Shown here: piece by piece, positions 51,708 through 61,373 of the stretch | Numbering within the stretch: the first letter of the stretch is position 1 | Layout: each line of letters starts with the position of its first letter | Assembly: GCF_040643435.1 (NCBI RefSeq) | Contig: NZ_JBEYUH010000003.1 | Span: 1 to 64,000, forward strand | Direction: 5' to 3' | From: Rhodococcus sp040643435 | Lineage (GTDB): Bacteria; Actinomycetota; Actinomycetes; Mycobacteriales; Mycobacteriaceae | Length of the DNA stretch: 64,000 nt | Notes under the pieces: model-generated | What the model was told of the DNA's origin: nothing | The model's database searches: none | The model's input: only the letters and a program-made list of their open reading frames with translations | Program-made: the position numbers and the translations under genes

Positions 51708-53030
51708 ATGACCACGCTTTCCCAGTCCCCTTCCGCACCGGACACCGAATCCGACCTCGAGCGGCGCAAGCGATTGCGCACCGTGGTCGCGGCGAGTCTT
51801 CTCGGCACCACCGTGGAGTGGTACGACTTCTTCCTCTACGCCACCGCCGCGAGCCTGGTCTTCAACCAGCTGTTCTTCCCGGACCAGAGTTCGTTCGTCG
51901 GGACGATGCTCGCGTTCGCCACCTTCGCCGTCGGCTTCGTGGTCCGGCCCATCGGCGGAGTCGTCTTCGGTCACATCGGAGACCGGATCGGTCGCAAGAA
52001 GACCCTCGCGCTGACGATGTTCATAATGGGCATCGCAACGGCACTGATAGGGGTCCTGCCCACCCATGCGCAGGTCGGTGTCATCGCGCCGATCCTGCTG
52101 CTCCTGCTGCGCATCCTGCAGGGCTTCGCCCTCGGTGGTGAATGGGCCGGAGCCGTCCTACTCGCGGTCGAGCACAGCCCGGCGAAGAAGCGCGGCTTGT
52201 TCGGCAGCATTCCCCAGGTCGGGCTCGCGCTGGGTCTCGCCTTGGGCACCGCGGTCTTCGCGGTACTGCAGGTGGCCTTCGACGAGGAACAATTCCTGGC
52301 GTACGGCTGGCGGATCGCCTTCCTGCTGAGTCTCGTTCTCGTCGCCGTCGGCTTCGTCGTGCGCTTGAAGGTCGACGAGACGCCTGCCTTCCGCGAGGTG
52401 CAGGAACTCGCGAAGAAGTCGTCGGCTCCGCTCGTGGATGTCTTCCGGCCGGGGGTACGTCGCAGTACGGTTCTCGGGCTGTTGTCGCGGTGGGGTGAGG
52501 GCGCAGCATTCAACACCTGGGGCGTGTTCGCGATCACCTACGCCACCAAGGATCTGAACTTCGAGAAGGTGCCGGTGCTCCTGGTCGTCACCTTCGCGGC
52601 GCTGGTCATGGCCGCACTGCTCCCGGTGTCGGGTCTGCTGGTGGATCGCTTCGGTTCGAAGCAGGTCTACATCGTCGGCATCGCCGCCTACGGGGTCGCG
52701 GTGTTCCCGGCCTTCGCCCTGTTCGGCACGAACGACCTGTTCTGGTTCGCTGCGGCGATGATCTTCGTGTTCGGTGTCGTCCACGCCGTCTTCTACGGCG
52801 CGCAGGGCACCCTGTACGCGAGCCTGTACCCGGCGGAGATCCGGTACACGGGCCTGTCGGTCGTCTACCAGTTCTCGGGGATCTACGCGTCGGGCGTCAC
52901 ACCGATGATCCTCACCGCGCTCATCGCCGCGGCCGGAGGCCCGTGGCTCGCGTGCGGTTACCTCGTCCTCACCGCCGTGATCAGTGTCGTGGCGACCGCC
53001 ATGATCCGCAAGGAGGATCTTCACCTCTGA
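51708..53030 (+). CDS. MFS transporter of the metabolite:H+ symporter (MHS) family
   Basis: This 440-residue protein has twelve predicted helices. The MHS signature TTVEWYDFFLYATAASLVFNQLFFP is at about 35-59, followed by GGVVFGHIGDRIGRKKTLA. The central loop motif is GGEWAGAVLLAVEHSP. Members import organic acids, betaines or sulfonates with H+. It is divergent from the ssuD-like gene across 165 bp. Confidence 0.9.
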   Translation: MTTLSQSPSAPDTESDLERRKRLRTVVAASLLGTTVEWYDFFLYATAASLVFNQLFFPDQSSFVGTMLAFATFAVGFVVRPIGGVVFGHIGDRIGRKKTLALTMFIMGIATALIGVLPTHAQVGVIAPILLLLLRILQGFALGGEWAGAVLLAVEHSPAKKRGLFGSIPQVGLALGLALGTAVFAVLQVAFDEEQFLAYGWRIAFLLSLVLVAVGFVVRLKVDETPAFREVQELAKKSSAPLVDVFRPGVRRSTVLGLLSRWGEGAAFNTWGVFAITYATKDLNFEKVPVLLVVTFAALVMAALLPVSGLLVDRFGSKQVYIVGIAAYGVAVFPAFALFGTNDLFWFAAAMIFVFGVVHAVFYGAQGTLYASLYPAEIRYTGLSVVYQFSGIYASGVTPMILTALIAAAGGPWLACGYLVLTAVISVVATAMIRKEDLHL

Positions 53031-53054
53031 CCGGGCGGTACTAGGCTCGTCCGC

Positions 53055-53954
53055 ATGAGCAGGCAACGAGGTGGCCGCGCCGCATCGTCGCCGCGCAAGG
53101 AGAAGCCGAGTCCACCGGGCGGCCCGGCCGAAGGGCTGTACGACATCGACACGGGTACGTGCGAGCTCGTCAAGGACCGCTATCTCGCCGACGGTTGGGT
53201 GCTCGAGATCAACGGGGTGCCCAGTTCGCACATCGACCTGAGCGATCCCGGACTGCTCGAGTTCGAGTACATGCGGTGGATCGCGATGCTCGTCGAGAGC
53301 AGGTTCGACGTCGACTCGCGGCTGCGGGTGCTGCACCTCGGTGGGGGTGCGTGCACGATGGCCCGTTACTTCGCCTCGGTCTATCCCGACGCCCGGCAGG
53401 TGGTCGTGGAGATCGACGGCCGACTCGCCGAACTCGTGCGCCACTGGTTCGACCTTCCGCGGGCTCCGCTGCTCCGTATCCGGGTCGGGGAGGCCCGGCA
53501 GGTCCTCACGTCGCTCTCCGACGGCACCCGCGATGTGATCGTGCGGGATGTCTTCGCCTACAGCCGCACTCCCGTCGCGCTCACGACCGTCCAGTTCACG
53601 CGGCACGCACGGCGTGTGCTCGCTCCCGGCGGTGTCTACGTGGTCAACTGCGGCGACTTCCGCGACCTGACCGTCGCCAAGCGTGAGGCAGCGACGATCG
53701 GGGAGGTCTTCGAGCACACCGCGGTCATCGCCGACCCCGCGATGCTCAAGGGCCGCCGCTACGGCAACGTCGTCATCGCCGGAAGCGACCTGCCGCTCGG
53801 CGACTCCCCGGCACTGGTCCGCGACCTGCTCGGCGGGGCCGTACCAGCGCAGATTCTGCGTGGTGAGCAGGTGCGGAAGTTCGCTGCGGGGTCGCGGGTG
53901 CTGGACGACAGCGAGGCCACGACACCACCCGGAACAAAGAGCACGGGCACGTAG
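53055..53954 (+). CDS. Spermidine-synthase-like methyltransferase-fold protein
   Basis: This 299-residue protein has a basic N-terminus and a Rossmann fold with motif VLHLGGGACTMARYFASVYPDARQVVVEID (about 96-125). This is the aminopropyltransferase (PABB) pattern found in many actinobacterial stand-alone proteins. The polyamine-binding Asp/Tyr set is not complete, and no S-adenosylmethionine decarboxylase is nearby. A true spermidine synthase role is therefore uncertain. It lies 11 bp before the pirin gene and could be co-expressed. Confidence 0.75.
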   Translation: MSRQRGGRAASSPRKEKPSPPGGPAEGLYDIDTGTCELVKDRYLADGWVLEINGVPSSHIDLSDPGLLEFEYMRWIAMLVESRFDVDSRLRVLHLGGGACTMARYFASVYPDARQVVVEIDGRLAELVRHWFDLPRAPLLRIRVGEARQVLTSLSDGTRDVIVRDVFAYSRTPVALTTVQFTRHARRVLAPGGVYVVNCGDFRDLTVAKREAATIGEVFEHTAVIADPAMLKGRRYGNVVIAGSDLPLGDSPALVRDLLGGAVPAQILRGEQVRKFAAGSRVLDDSEATTPPGTKSTGT

Positions 53955-53965
53955 TTGCAACGGTC

Positions 53966-54994
53966 ATGACCTCGACAGCCTCCACCCCGGTACGCCAGGT
54001 GTTCCGGCTGGGTTCGCCCTGGCAGACCATCGATCCGTTCCTGTTCGTCGCGCACCACGTCGACGCCTACCCGGCGGGCAACGACGATCTCGGTCCCGAC
54101 GCCCCACTCGACGGCCGGCCACTCGGCCAGGACTTCGGCAACCCGGCCGGTTGGAGCATGTACCACGGCACCGCGGTCCCGGGTTTTCCCGGCCACCCTC
54201 ATCGCGGCTTCGAAACGGTGACCTTCGTGCGGTCGGGTTTCGTCGACCACGCTGATTCGGTGGGTGCGGCGGCGCGTTTCGGCGAGGGCGACACGCAGTG
54301 GCTCACCGCCGGTAACGGGATCGTGCACAGTGAGATGTTCCCCCTGCTGAACAAGGATTCGGGCAACCCGCTCGAGCTGTTCCAGATCTGGCTGAATCTG
54401 CCGGCCGAATCGAAGACGGTCGACCCTCATTTCTCCATGCTGTGGAACGAGGACACCCCCACGGTGGAGGTCACGGACGAGGACGGCCGCGCGATATCCG
54501 TCCGGATCCTCGCAGGTGAGCTCGACGGCTCCACTCCGCCCGAACCTCCGCCGAATTCGTGGGCATCGCGAGCCGACACCGACGTGGCGATCTGGAACAT
54601 CGATCTGTCTTCCGGTGCACGCTGGGAACTGCCGTCCGCGCATGACGAGCGGACGCAGCGAGTCCTGTACGTGTACAGCGGTTCTCCGGTTCGGATCGGC
54701 GATCGGATGATCGAGTCCGGGCACGGTGTGGTCGTCGACGCTTCGGTGACGGTGCAGCTCACCGGTGGTGAGGAGGGCACGCAGATCCTGATGCTGCAAG
54801 GCCGCCCGATCGGCGAGCCCGTCGTCTCGTACGGCCCGTTCGTGCTCAACGACGAGGCGGGCGTCCGCAAGGCGTTCGAGGACTATCGCCGCACCGGTTT
54901 CGGTGGATGGCCCTGGGACAGCGATGGTCCCGTGCACGATCGGGACGCGGGGCGATTCGCGCGATATCCCGACGAGAAACTCGAGGAGCGCTGA
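53966..54994 (+). CDS. Pirin-family protein
   Basis: This 342-residue bicupin has the N-terminal metal-binding cupin with HPHRGFETVTFV (about 72-83) and GNGIVHSEMFP (about 109-119), giving the His/His/His/Glu set of pirins. Bacterial pirins can act as quercetin dioxygenases or modulators of metabolic enzymes. The C-terminal cupin is more variable. It is the last gene of a three-gene run after the MHS transporter and the spermidine-synthase-like gene. Confidence 0.9.
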   Translation: MTSTASTPVRQVFRLGSPWQTIDPFLFVAHHVDAYPAGNDDLGPDAPLDGRPLGQDFGNPAGWSMYHGTAVPGFPGHPHRGFETVTFVRSGFVDHADSVGAAARFGEGDTQWLTAGNGIVHSEMFPLLNKDSGNPLELFQIWLNLPAESKTVDPHFSMLWNEDTPTVEVTDEDGRAISVRILAGELDGSTPPEPPPNSWASRADTDVAIWNIDLSSGARWELPSAHDERTQRVLYVYSGSPVRIGDRMIESGHGVVVDASVTVQLTGGEEGTQILMLQGRPIGEPVVSYGPFVLNDEAGVRKAFEDYRRTGFGGWPWDSDGPVHDRDAGRFARYPDEKLEER

Positions 54995-54998
54995 GTCG

Positions 54999-55274
54999 CT
55001 ACGCGTCCGGGAGGCGATACTCGGATACCGCCATCGATCGGATCTCGCGGGCCTGGTCGTCGTCGGGGCCGCTGCCGCGGAAGTCGTCGAGCTGCGACTG
55101 CGACTCCCACCGTTCGTAGACGTAGACGCGGTCGGCTTCGATCAGATCCGCGGTGACGGCGAAGTCGAGGCAGCCCGGCGCCTTGCGGGCCGCCCCGACG
55201 ACGGCTTCGCATGCCGTCAGGTAGGACTCGCGCCGTCCGGCGTCGACCGTGAGATGCCCTGCAACGATGATCAC
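54999..55274 (-). CDS. Small ABM-family monooxygenase-like protein
   Basis: This 91-residue protein starts at a GTG with AGGGGA upstream. The dimeric ferredoxin-like fold pattern is VIIVAGHLTVDAGRRESYLTACEAVVGAARKAPGCLDFAVTAD, then RVYVYERWESQSQLDDF. Antibiotic-biosynthesis-monooxygenase proteins oxidise quinone-forming substrates without cofactor or degrade small metabolites. It is convergent with pirin across 4 bp and lies 99 bp downstream of the BVMO gene on the same strand. Confidence 0.82.
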   Translation of the reverse strand: MIIVAGHLTVDAGRRESYLTACEAVVGAARKAPGCLDFAVTADLIEADRVYVYERWESQSQLDDFRGSGPDDDQAREIRSMAVSEYRLPDA

Positions 55275-55373
55275 TCGGTTCCCCTGTCGTGGTGTAGTGG
55301 CTCGTCCCTGATACGACCTGTGAACGAGGCGGAATTCATCGCTCCCGCCGATCCGTATGCTGTCGTCCACCGG

Positions 55374-56810
55374 CTAGGGGACGAACACCATCGACTCGTC
55401 GATACGCCCGAACCGCATCGTCGGGAGGTCGAGCAGGTAGTTCTGTCGCATCAGCCAGGGGCTACGCGAACCCTGCTTGGGCAGAGCACCTTCAGCCCTG
55501 TGGATGTAACCGGAATCGAGCCCCAGCAAGGGTCGTGTGCGTCCGTCCCCCGAATAGGACGGCACCGCCGAGCGGTAGCCCCGGCGTCGCATGTGCCGTA
55601 GCAGCCGGCACACGTACAGGGACGCGAGGTCGGCGCGCAGCGTCCAGGACGCATTGGTGTAGCCGACACACATCGCGGCATTGGGGACACCGTCGAGCAT
55701 CATGCCCCGATAGATGAACTTTTTCGACAGGTCGACCTTCTCGCCGTCGACCACGAACTCGACGCCTCCGGCCGGAACCAGACGCAGGCCGGTCGCGGGC
55801 ACGAGGATGTCGGCCTCGAGTTCGCGGCCGGACTCGAGACGCACCCCCTTCTCCGTGACGGTGTCGATCCGGTCGGTGACGATCTCGGCCGTCCCGGCCC
55901 GCAGGGTCCGGAACAGATCCGAATCGGGCACCACACACAGGCGTTGGTCCCACGGGTCGTAGCGCGGGGCGAAATGAGGGTCGACAGGCACCGTGTCTCG
56001 CAGTCCTCGCGCGGTGAGTCTCCGCAGGACCCGCTTCGCGAGGAAAGGCGCCCGTTGGCAGAACTGGTAGAAGCCGAGGTTCATCATCACGTTCTTCGCT
56101 CGCACCACGCGGTGAGCGAGCGCGTGCGGTAACGCGGCGCGGATCCGCGCGGCAATCGGATCGCGTTCCGGCAGCGACATCACGTAACTGGGGGAACGCT
56201 GCAGCATGGTCACGTGCTCGGCCTTTTCCGCGAGCGCGGGCACGAGCGTCACGGCGGTCGCTCCGCTGCCGATCACCACGACCTTCTTTCCCTCGCAGTC
56301 GAAGTCGTCGGGCCAGAACTGCGGATGCACGACCATGCCGGCGAAGTCCCGCAGGCCGGGAATGTCCGGAAGATAACCGGATTCGTAACTGTAGTAACCA
56401 CCGCACACGTAGAGGAACGAGCAGCCGAACTCCGCGAGACCGTTCGGGGTCGATACCCGCACCGTCCACGACGCCTGTTCCGACGACCAGGACACGTCGA
56501 TCACCCTGTGACCGAATCGGATCCGTCGATCGATACCGAATTCGGAGGCGGTGTCGCGGATGTACTGCAGGATGTCGGCGCCGTCGGCGATGGACTTCTC
56601 ACCGAGCCAGGGACGGAACGGATAGCCGAGGGTGTACATGTCGCTGTCGGAGCGGATTCCGGGATATCGGAACAGATCCCACGTGCCACCGATCGATTCG
56701 CGACTCTCGAGGATGACATAGTCGAGGTCCGGGCATTGCGTCTGCAGCCGGTAGCCGGCACCGATACCGGACAGTCCGGCTCCGACGACCAGTACATCGA
56801 CGTGTTCCAC
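55374..56810 (-). CDS. EthA-type Baeyer-Villiger flavin monooxygenase
   Basis: This 478-residue FAD/NADPH enzyme has the FAD site VVGAGLSGIGAGYRL at residues 8-22. The BVMO fingerprint FAGMVVHPQFWPDDF is at 156-170 (Phe156, Gly158, His162, Trp166). A second Rossmann motif is VVVIGSGATAVTLVPALAEKAEHVTMLQRSPSYV. It inserts oxygen next to ketones and, in the EthA branch, can activate thioamide prodrugs. It is 10 bp after the PHP gene on the same strand. The gene order does not indicate a specific natural substrate. Confidence 0.9.
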   Translation of the reverse strand: MEHVDVLVVGAGLSGIGAGYRLQTQCPDLDYVILESRESIGGTWDLFRYPGIRSDSDMYTLGYPFRPWLGEKSIADGADILQYIRDTASEFGIDRRIRFGHRVIDVSWSSEQASWTVRVSTPNGLAEFGCSFLYVCGGYYSYESGYLPDIPGLRDFAGMVVHPQFWPDDFDCEGKKVVVIGSGATAVTLVPALAEKAEHVTMLQRSPSYVMSLPERDPIAARIRAALPHALAHRVVRAKNVMMNLGFYQFCQRAPFLAKRVLRRLTARGLRDTVPVDPHFAPRYDPWDQRLCVVPDSDLFRTLRAGTAEIVTDRIDTVTEKGVRLESGRELEADILVPATGLRLVPAGGVEFVVDGEKVDLSKKFIYRGMMLDGVPNAAMCVGYTNASWTLRADLASLYVCRLLRHMRRRGYRSAVPSYSGDGRTRPLLGLDSGYIHRAEGALPKQGSRSPWLMRQNYLLDLPTMRFGRIDESMVFVP

Positions 56811-56820
56811 GTGTCTCCCC

Positions 56821-57831
56821 CTAGCTGCCCGTCCACGCCAGCAGGTCGTCGACCTCCCAGGTGTTGATCACCTGCTCGGGCTCGACGCCACACTCGGCGG
56901 CGCGCTCGCAACCGTACCCGAGCCAGTCGAGCTGGCCGGGAGCGTGCGCGTCGGTGTCGATGGAGAACAGACACCCTCTCCCGAGTGCCAGATCGATCAG
57001 ACGTGACGGCGGGTCGCGTCGCTCCGGTCGGCAGTTGATCTCGACGGCCGTGCCGTGGTCGCGACACGCGGCGAACACCTTCTCGGCGTCGAACTTCGAT
57101 TCGGGCCGGCTTCCACGACCACCTGCGACGAGCCGGCCGGTGCAGTGCCCGAGGACGTCGACGTGCGGATTCGCCGCGGCCCGCAGCATCCGCTTCGTCA
57201 TCACCGATCGGTCGGCGCGCAGGTTCGAGTGCACGCTCGCCACCACGACGTCGAGTTCGGCGAGCAGCCCCTCGTCCTGATCGAGCGAACCGTCGTCGAG
57301 GATGTCGACCTCGATGCCGGTGAGAATCCTTGCTCCGTCGGCCTTCTCGTTGACCTGCGCGACGGTGTCGAGCTGGGAACGCAGTCGCTCCGCCGTCAGT
57401 CCGTTCGCGACCTTCAGCCGAGGGGAGTGGTCGGTGAGAGCGAAGTACTCGTGACCGATCATCGCCGAGGCGACACGCTGCATCTCATCGATCGGGCTGC
57501 CGCCGTCCGACCAGTTCGAGTGGGTGTGCAGGTCGCCGCGCAGCGCCTCGAGCAGATCGCGCGCGCCGCGGCCGATGGGGTCGGCCTCCTCGCGCAATTG
57601 GGCGAGATAGGCAGGGACGCCGTCGAACGATTCGCGGATGACCGTCGCGGTCTTCTTGCCGATACCCGGCAGATCGGTCCATGCGTCGGTCTTGCGCAAC
57701 ACCTCGCGCTTGGTGTCGCTCACCTCGGCGAGTACCTCCGCTGCGCGCCGGTAGGCCTGCACGCGATAGGTGTCCGCGTGCTCACGCTCGAGCCAGAAGG
57801 CGACTTCACTCAGTGCATCGACCGGGTCCAC
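56821..57831 (-). CDS. PHP-domain protein related to PolX/YcdX
   Basis: This 336-residue protein has a helix-hairpin-helix at about 50-68 (AWTDLPGIGKKTATVI). The PHP phosphoesterase domain runs from residue 99, with metal-site HTH at 102-104, DHS in YFALTDHSPRL, GIEVDIL, and DVLGHCTGR, ending in SIDTDAHAPGQLDWLGYG. PHP domains of this type are Mn/Zn-dependent phosphatases or 3'-5' exonucleases linked to repair. The polymerase domain of PolX is absent, so this is a stand-alone DNA-binding nuclease candidate. The start, GTG 57831, has GGAGG very close to it. Confidence 0.82.
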   Translation of the reverse strand: MDPVDALSEVAFWLEREHADTYRVQAYRRAAEVLAEVSDTKREVLRKTDAWTDLPGIGKKTATVIRESFDGVPAYLAQLREEADPIGRGARDLLEALRGDLHTHSNWSDGGSPIDEMQRVASAMIGHEYFALTDHSPRLKVANGLTAERLRSQLDTVAQVNEKADGARILTGIEVDILDDGSLDQDEGLLAELDVVVASVHSNLRADRSVMTKRMLRAAANPHVDVLGHCTGRLVAGGRGSRPESKFDAEKVFAACRDHGTAVEINCRPERRDPPSRLIDLALGRGCLFSIDTDAHAPGQLDWLGYGCERAAECGVEPEQVINTWEVDDLLAWTGS

Positions 57832-57871
57832 CCCTCCATTGTGGCCGCCGAGCCTCCGTAACCTGGGGGGC

Positions 57872-58573
57872 ATGCGCAAATCGGTCCGGTCGTCTCCCCT
57901 CCGTGCGGTATCCGCACTCGTCTTCGGTGCGATGTCCGCGCTCGCCCTGGTCTCGTCGCGAGTGGCGGCGGAGGCGGACGACCTCATGTACGAGATCGAC
58001 GACGCGCCGTCCGCACCGGTGGTGATCGTGCCGGGTGCGCGGGTACACGACGGTCGTCCCATGCGGGTACTTCGCAGCCGACTCGATGTGGCCGTCGCGC
58101 TGATGGAGCGCGGACGCGTGCGGGCCGTGCTCGTCTCCGGTGACGCGGCAGGAAACTCGGGCGACGAGATCGAGGCGATGATCGCGTATCTCGTCGAGCA
58201 GGGAGTGAATCGCGAGCGGATCGTCGCAGACCCCTACGGTCTCGACACCTACGACACCGCCCGGCGGGCCGTGAGCACCTACGGTGTGCGGCAGGCACTG
58301 ATCGCGACACAGGCGTTCCACCTTCCGCGCGCGGTGGCCTTGTGCAGGCGGGCGGGAATCGACGTCGCAGGAGTGCGCGCCGCGAACGACGTGCGGCTGC
58401 GTACGCGAATCAGAAATCTGGCGCGCGAGTTCGTGTTGTCGCGTCCGAAGGCGTGGCTCGAACTCCGCTTCCCCCGCGATCCGGCGGTGTCGACCCCACC
58501 GGATCACAGGCTGGCCGAGATCCTCTCCGGTCTCGAACACGGTGCGGTGGCCCCCGCGCGCTCGGCTTCCTAG
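57872..58573 (+). CDS. YdcF/SanA-family (DUF218) protein
   Basis: This 233-residue protein has an N-terminal hydrophobic anchor (about 10-32). The DUF218 core is PVVIVPGARVHDGRPMRVLRSRLDVAVALMERG, then AVLVSGDAAGNSGDEIEAMIAYLVEQGVNRERIVADPYGLDTYDTARRA. The SanA/ElyC group has roles in envelope polymer and peptidoglycan carrier metabolism in other bacteria. It is divergent from the PHP gene by 40 bp and followed 10 bp later by an SDR gene. Confidence 0.87.
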   Translation: MRKSVRSSPLRAVSALVFGAMSALALVSSRVAAEADDLMYEIDDAPSAPVVIVPGARVHDGRPMRVLRSRLDVAVALMERGRVRAVLVSGDAAGNSGDEIEAMIAYLVEQGVNRERIVADPYGLDTYDTARRAVSTYGVRQALIATQAFHLPRAVALCRRAGIDVAGVRAANDVRLRTRIRNLAREFVLSRPKAWLELRFPRDPAVSTPPDHRLAEILSGLEHGAVAPARSAS

Positions 58574-58583
58574 GCTCGTATCC

Positions 58584-59255
58584 ATGCGTCCCACAGCTCT
58601 CGTCACCGGAGGCGGTCGCGGTCTCGGTGCCGCGATCGCCCGCGAACTGGCCCCTGCGCACGATCTGATACTCGGCGGTCGGCGCCGCGAGTCGCTCGAT
58701 GCGATTCTCGAGGAGCTGCCCGATGCCACGCCGTGGCCCGTGGATCTGCTCGATCACGAGGCCGTCGCCGCTGCCGTCTCCGACATCGGGCGGCTCGACG
58801 TGCTCGTCCATAATGCCGGGGTCGCCGAACTCGGCACCGTCGCCGACAGCGAACCTCGGCAGTGGCGGGAGACCTTCGAGGCGAACGTGGTCGCGGCCGT
58901 TGCGCTGACCCAGCTCCTGCTACCGGCCCTGCGTGCCGCGAAAGGGCATGTCGTGCTCATCAATTCGGGCGCGGGTCTGCGTGCTCGTCCCGGCTGGGGC
59001 GCATACGCGGCGAGCAAGTTCGCGCTGCGCGCGTTCGGTGATGCGCTCCGAGAGGAGGAACCGGCCCTGAGGGTCACCTCGATCCATCCCGGCCGGATCG
59101 ACACCGACATGCAGCGGGCGATCATCGCATCCGAAGGTCGCGATTACGATCCGTCGCAGTTCCTCAGCCCCGGTTCGGTGGCTCGCGCTGTGCGCCAGGC
59201 GGTCGAGGCTCCGGTCGATACCCATCCCACCGAAATCGTGCTGCGCCCCCGCTGA
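58584..59255 (+). CDS. Short-chain dehydrogenase/reductase
   Basis: This 223-residue SDR has TGGGRGLGAAIA at the start, an arginine-rich GGRRRESLD segment that favours NADP, NAGV at about 77, Ser in INSGAG, and YAASKFA with the catalytic Tyr/Lys. It is shorter than the average SDR. It is likely co-transcribed with the DUF218 gene. Its 3' end is only 18 bp from the convergent lipoprotein gene. The substrate is unknown. Confidence 0.87.
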   Translation: MRPTALVTGGGRGLGAAIARELAPAHDLILGGRRRESLDAILEELPDATPWPVDLLDHEAVAAAVSDIGRLDVLVHNAGVAELGTVADSEPRQWRETFEANVVAAVALTQLLLPALRAAKGHVVLINSGAGLRARPGWGAYAASKFALRAFGDALREEEPALRVTSIHPGRIDTDMQRAIIASEGRDYDPSQFLSPGSVARAVRQAVEAPVDTHPTEIVLRPR

Positions 59256-59273
59256 GGCCGGTACCGAAGGGCA

Positions 59274-60338
59274 TCAGAAAGGCAGCGGGATCACAACCGG
59301 AGGACCACCCGGAACCGGAATCCGGATCTGCGGCGGAGGCGGCGGTGCGGGCGGCGGAGGCGGCGCAGGGGCCGGAGCGGGAGGCGGAGCAGGGACGGGT
59401 GCCGGTTGCGGGAAAGGCGCAGGCCGGGGGGCAGGCGCCGCGGGCACTTCCGGAGCAGGCGCTTGCGCGGCAGGTGGTGCTTGAGGCGGTGCCGCAGCCT
59501 CGGGAGCCGGATCCCGCCCTGGGATCGGAGCCGTTGCAGACGACGCCTCGTTCCCCGGCGACGGCGCATCCGGGGTTTCCGGCGGGGGAGGTGTGCTCTT
59601 CGGCAGGGCATCACCGACCGGCACGGGAACCATCGCACCGGTGGTGATGTCGACGACCTTCAATTCCCGCACGGGTTCGCCGGCCGGTTGCACTACGAAC
59701 AACCGCTCGGAGTTCAGCCCTGGCCACCTCTGGCCTCGGAGTTCGTCGTTCGCAGTGAGGACCGGTGCCGAGAGCGGATTGCCGCGGACGCACCGAACGC
59801 GGGGGACACCGAGTTCGTCCACGAGCACGATCGTTCCGCGTTCGAGCAGCGACTGCGCGGGCTCTGCGGCACCGTCGCGGTATTCGTAGACGGTGACTCG
59901 GGTATCCGCGCGCAGCAGGACGGGAGCGAGAGTGTCTGTGTAAGCCCGGATCTCGGGCACGTCGAGTGCGCCGCGCCACGCCCGGCCCTTGGCCGGATCC
60001 TGTTCGAGATCGACGACGAGGGCCTCGCGGTCGCACAGGGGCCGTTCGAGGCTTCCTCCGTAGAGCGCCGCGCGGTCGCCGGCGACCGCCGGGGTTCCGG
60101 CAACAGCGGTGACCGGGTCGCCGGCATCCTCGACCGCCTCGGGGGGAGGTGACGGAACGGCGATCGGCATCTGGGCCGGCACGAGCCGCGGCGTCCACGG
60201 TCCGTCCTGCGAGGTGGCGGCCTTCAGTTGCACCGGCGTCGATGTCTCGACGGGCTCGCCCGACGACGAGCAGGCACCCGCCACCAGTGCCGTCAGTGCG
60301 AGTGCCAGACCGAATCCACGAACCGTGTCGCTGGCCAC
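59274..60338 (-). CDS. Proline-rich lipoprotein
   Basis: This 354-residue protein starts with GTG (VASDTVRGFGLALALTALVAGAC). Lipobox VAGAC gives a lipidated Cys at about 23. The middle part (about 60-235) holds an SH3-like or DUF6777-like globular domain with a Cys pair (CDRE...VRCVRGN). The C-terminal 110 residues are almost only Pro and Ala, long enough to cross the peptidoglycan layer, and end IRIPVPGGPPVVIPLPF. It may anchor or sense the outer envelope. I do not recognise a firm family. Confidence 0.7.
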   Translation of the reverse strand: MASDTVRGFGLALALTALVAGACSSSGEPVETSTPVQLKAATSQDGPWTPRLVPAQMPIAVPSPPPEAVEDAGDPVTAVAGTPAVAGDRAALYGGSLERPLCDREALVVDLEQDPAKGRAWRGALDVPEIRAYTDTLAPVLLRADTRVTVYEYRDGAAEPAQSLLERGTIVLVDELGVPRVRCVRGNPLSAPVLTANDELRGQRWPGLNSERLFVVQPAGEPVRELKVVDITTGAMVPVPVGDALPKSTPPPPETPDAPSPGNEASSATAPIPGRDPAPEAAAPPQAPPAAQAPAPEVPAAPAPRPAPFPQPAPVPAPPPAPAPAPPPPPAPPPPPQIRIPVPGGPPVVIPLPF

Positions 60339-60347
60339 GCCGCCATG

Positions 60348-61373
60348 CTAGGTCGATGATCGTCGGCGAAAGGGCTGTTCGGCAGTTCTCGTCGGTATCG
60401 AGACATCGGAGACGAACCGTACGAGCACATCGTTCACTTCCCCGCTCCGCTCCATCTGCACGAAATGCCCCGCTCCTTCGAGTAGGTGGACGCCCCGCAG
60501 GTCGGGAATCGCGGCGCGCATGCGCTCGATCGCCGAACGCCCCGACATCGCGATCACCGGATCGCGGTCACCGGCCACGAACAACGTCGGTACCCGAACG
60601 TTCGCACCCTCGTAGGGGCGTGAGGTCTCCCAGTTCGCGTCGTATGCGCGATACCAGGACAGGCCCCCACCGAATCCGGTGCGGGCGAACTCGTCCACGT
60701 AGTACGCAAGCTCGTCATCGCTGAGCCAGGACCACGGCAGGTCGGGAGCTACGGGCAGCACGTCGAGATAACCGCGCCCCTCGGACGGGTGCGTCCACAC
60801 ATCGAGATAGCGGTATCCACCGGAGAGCGCGAAGTACAACCGCTGCAGGAATTCGCGGGGACGCGGGTCCAGTTCCGCTTCCGCGACACCCGGTTCCTGG
60901 AAGTAGTGCAGATGGAGGAAATGCGTGTCGGCCATCGCACGGAAGAGCTCGCTCGGACGTGCCGGCATCCGATCCGGGGCGTAGGGCACCGCGAGCAGAA
61001 CGAGACCGGTCACGCGATCCGGATGTCTCAGCGCCATCGTCCAGGCGACGGGCGCACCGAAGTCGTGCCCCACGAAGACCGCACGATCGATCCCGAGTGC
61101 ATCGAGCAGGCGAACGAGACGGTCGGTGACCGCAACGTTCGTGTAGTCCTCGAGCGCCTCGGGACGGTCGGTGCGCCCGTAGCCGGGCATGTCGGGGGCG
61201 ACGGCACGATATCCGGCCGCTGCGAGTGGGGAGAACTGGTACCGGAAGCTGTATCCGAGGCCGGGGAAACCGTGGCACAGGACGACCGCGGGACCATCGC
61301 CGTGGTCGTGAATGTTCCACGTGAAACCGTCTACTTCGAGACGACGCGTTCGAGCGGAAGAACGATTCGTCAT
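60348..61373 (-). CDS. Alpha/beta hydrolase, epoxide hydrolase-like
   Basis: This 341-residue protein has the oxyanion motif HGFPG at 34-38. The nucleophile elbow GHDFGA (Asp104) is an aspartate, as in epoxide hydrolases and haloalkane dehalogenases. A catalytic His lies in GAGHFVQMER. It overlaps the ketosteroid isomerase gene by 4 bp and would be co-transcribed behind the same KstR-type operator. Hydrolysis of an epoxide formed in steroid or isoprenoid breakdown is plausible. Confidence 0.85.
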   Translation of the reverse strand: MTNRSSARTRRLEVDGFTWNIHDHGDGPAVVLCHGFPGLGYSFRYQFSPLAAAGYRAVAPDMPGYGRTDRPEALEDYTNVAVTDRLVRLLDALGIDRAVFVGHDFGAPVAWTMALRHPDRVTGLVLLAVPYAPDRMPARPSELFRAMADTHFLHLHYFQEPGVAEAELDPRPREFLQRLYFALSGGYRYLDVWTHPSEGRGYLDVLPVAPDLPWSWLSDDELAYYVDEFARTGFGGGLSWYRAYDANWETSRPYEGANVRVPTLFVAGDRDPVIAMSGRSAIERMRAAIPDLRGVHLLEGAGHFVQMERSGEVNDVLVRFVSDVSIPTRTAEQPFRRRSST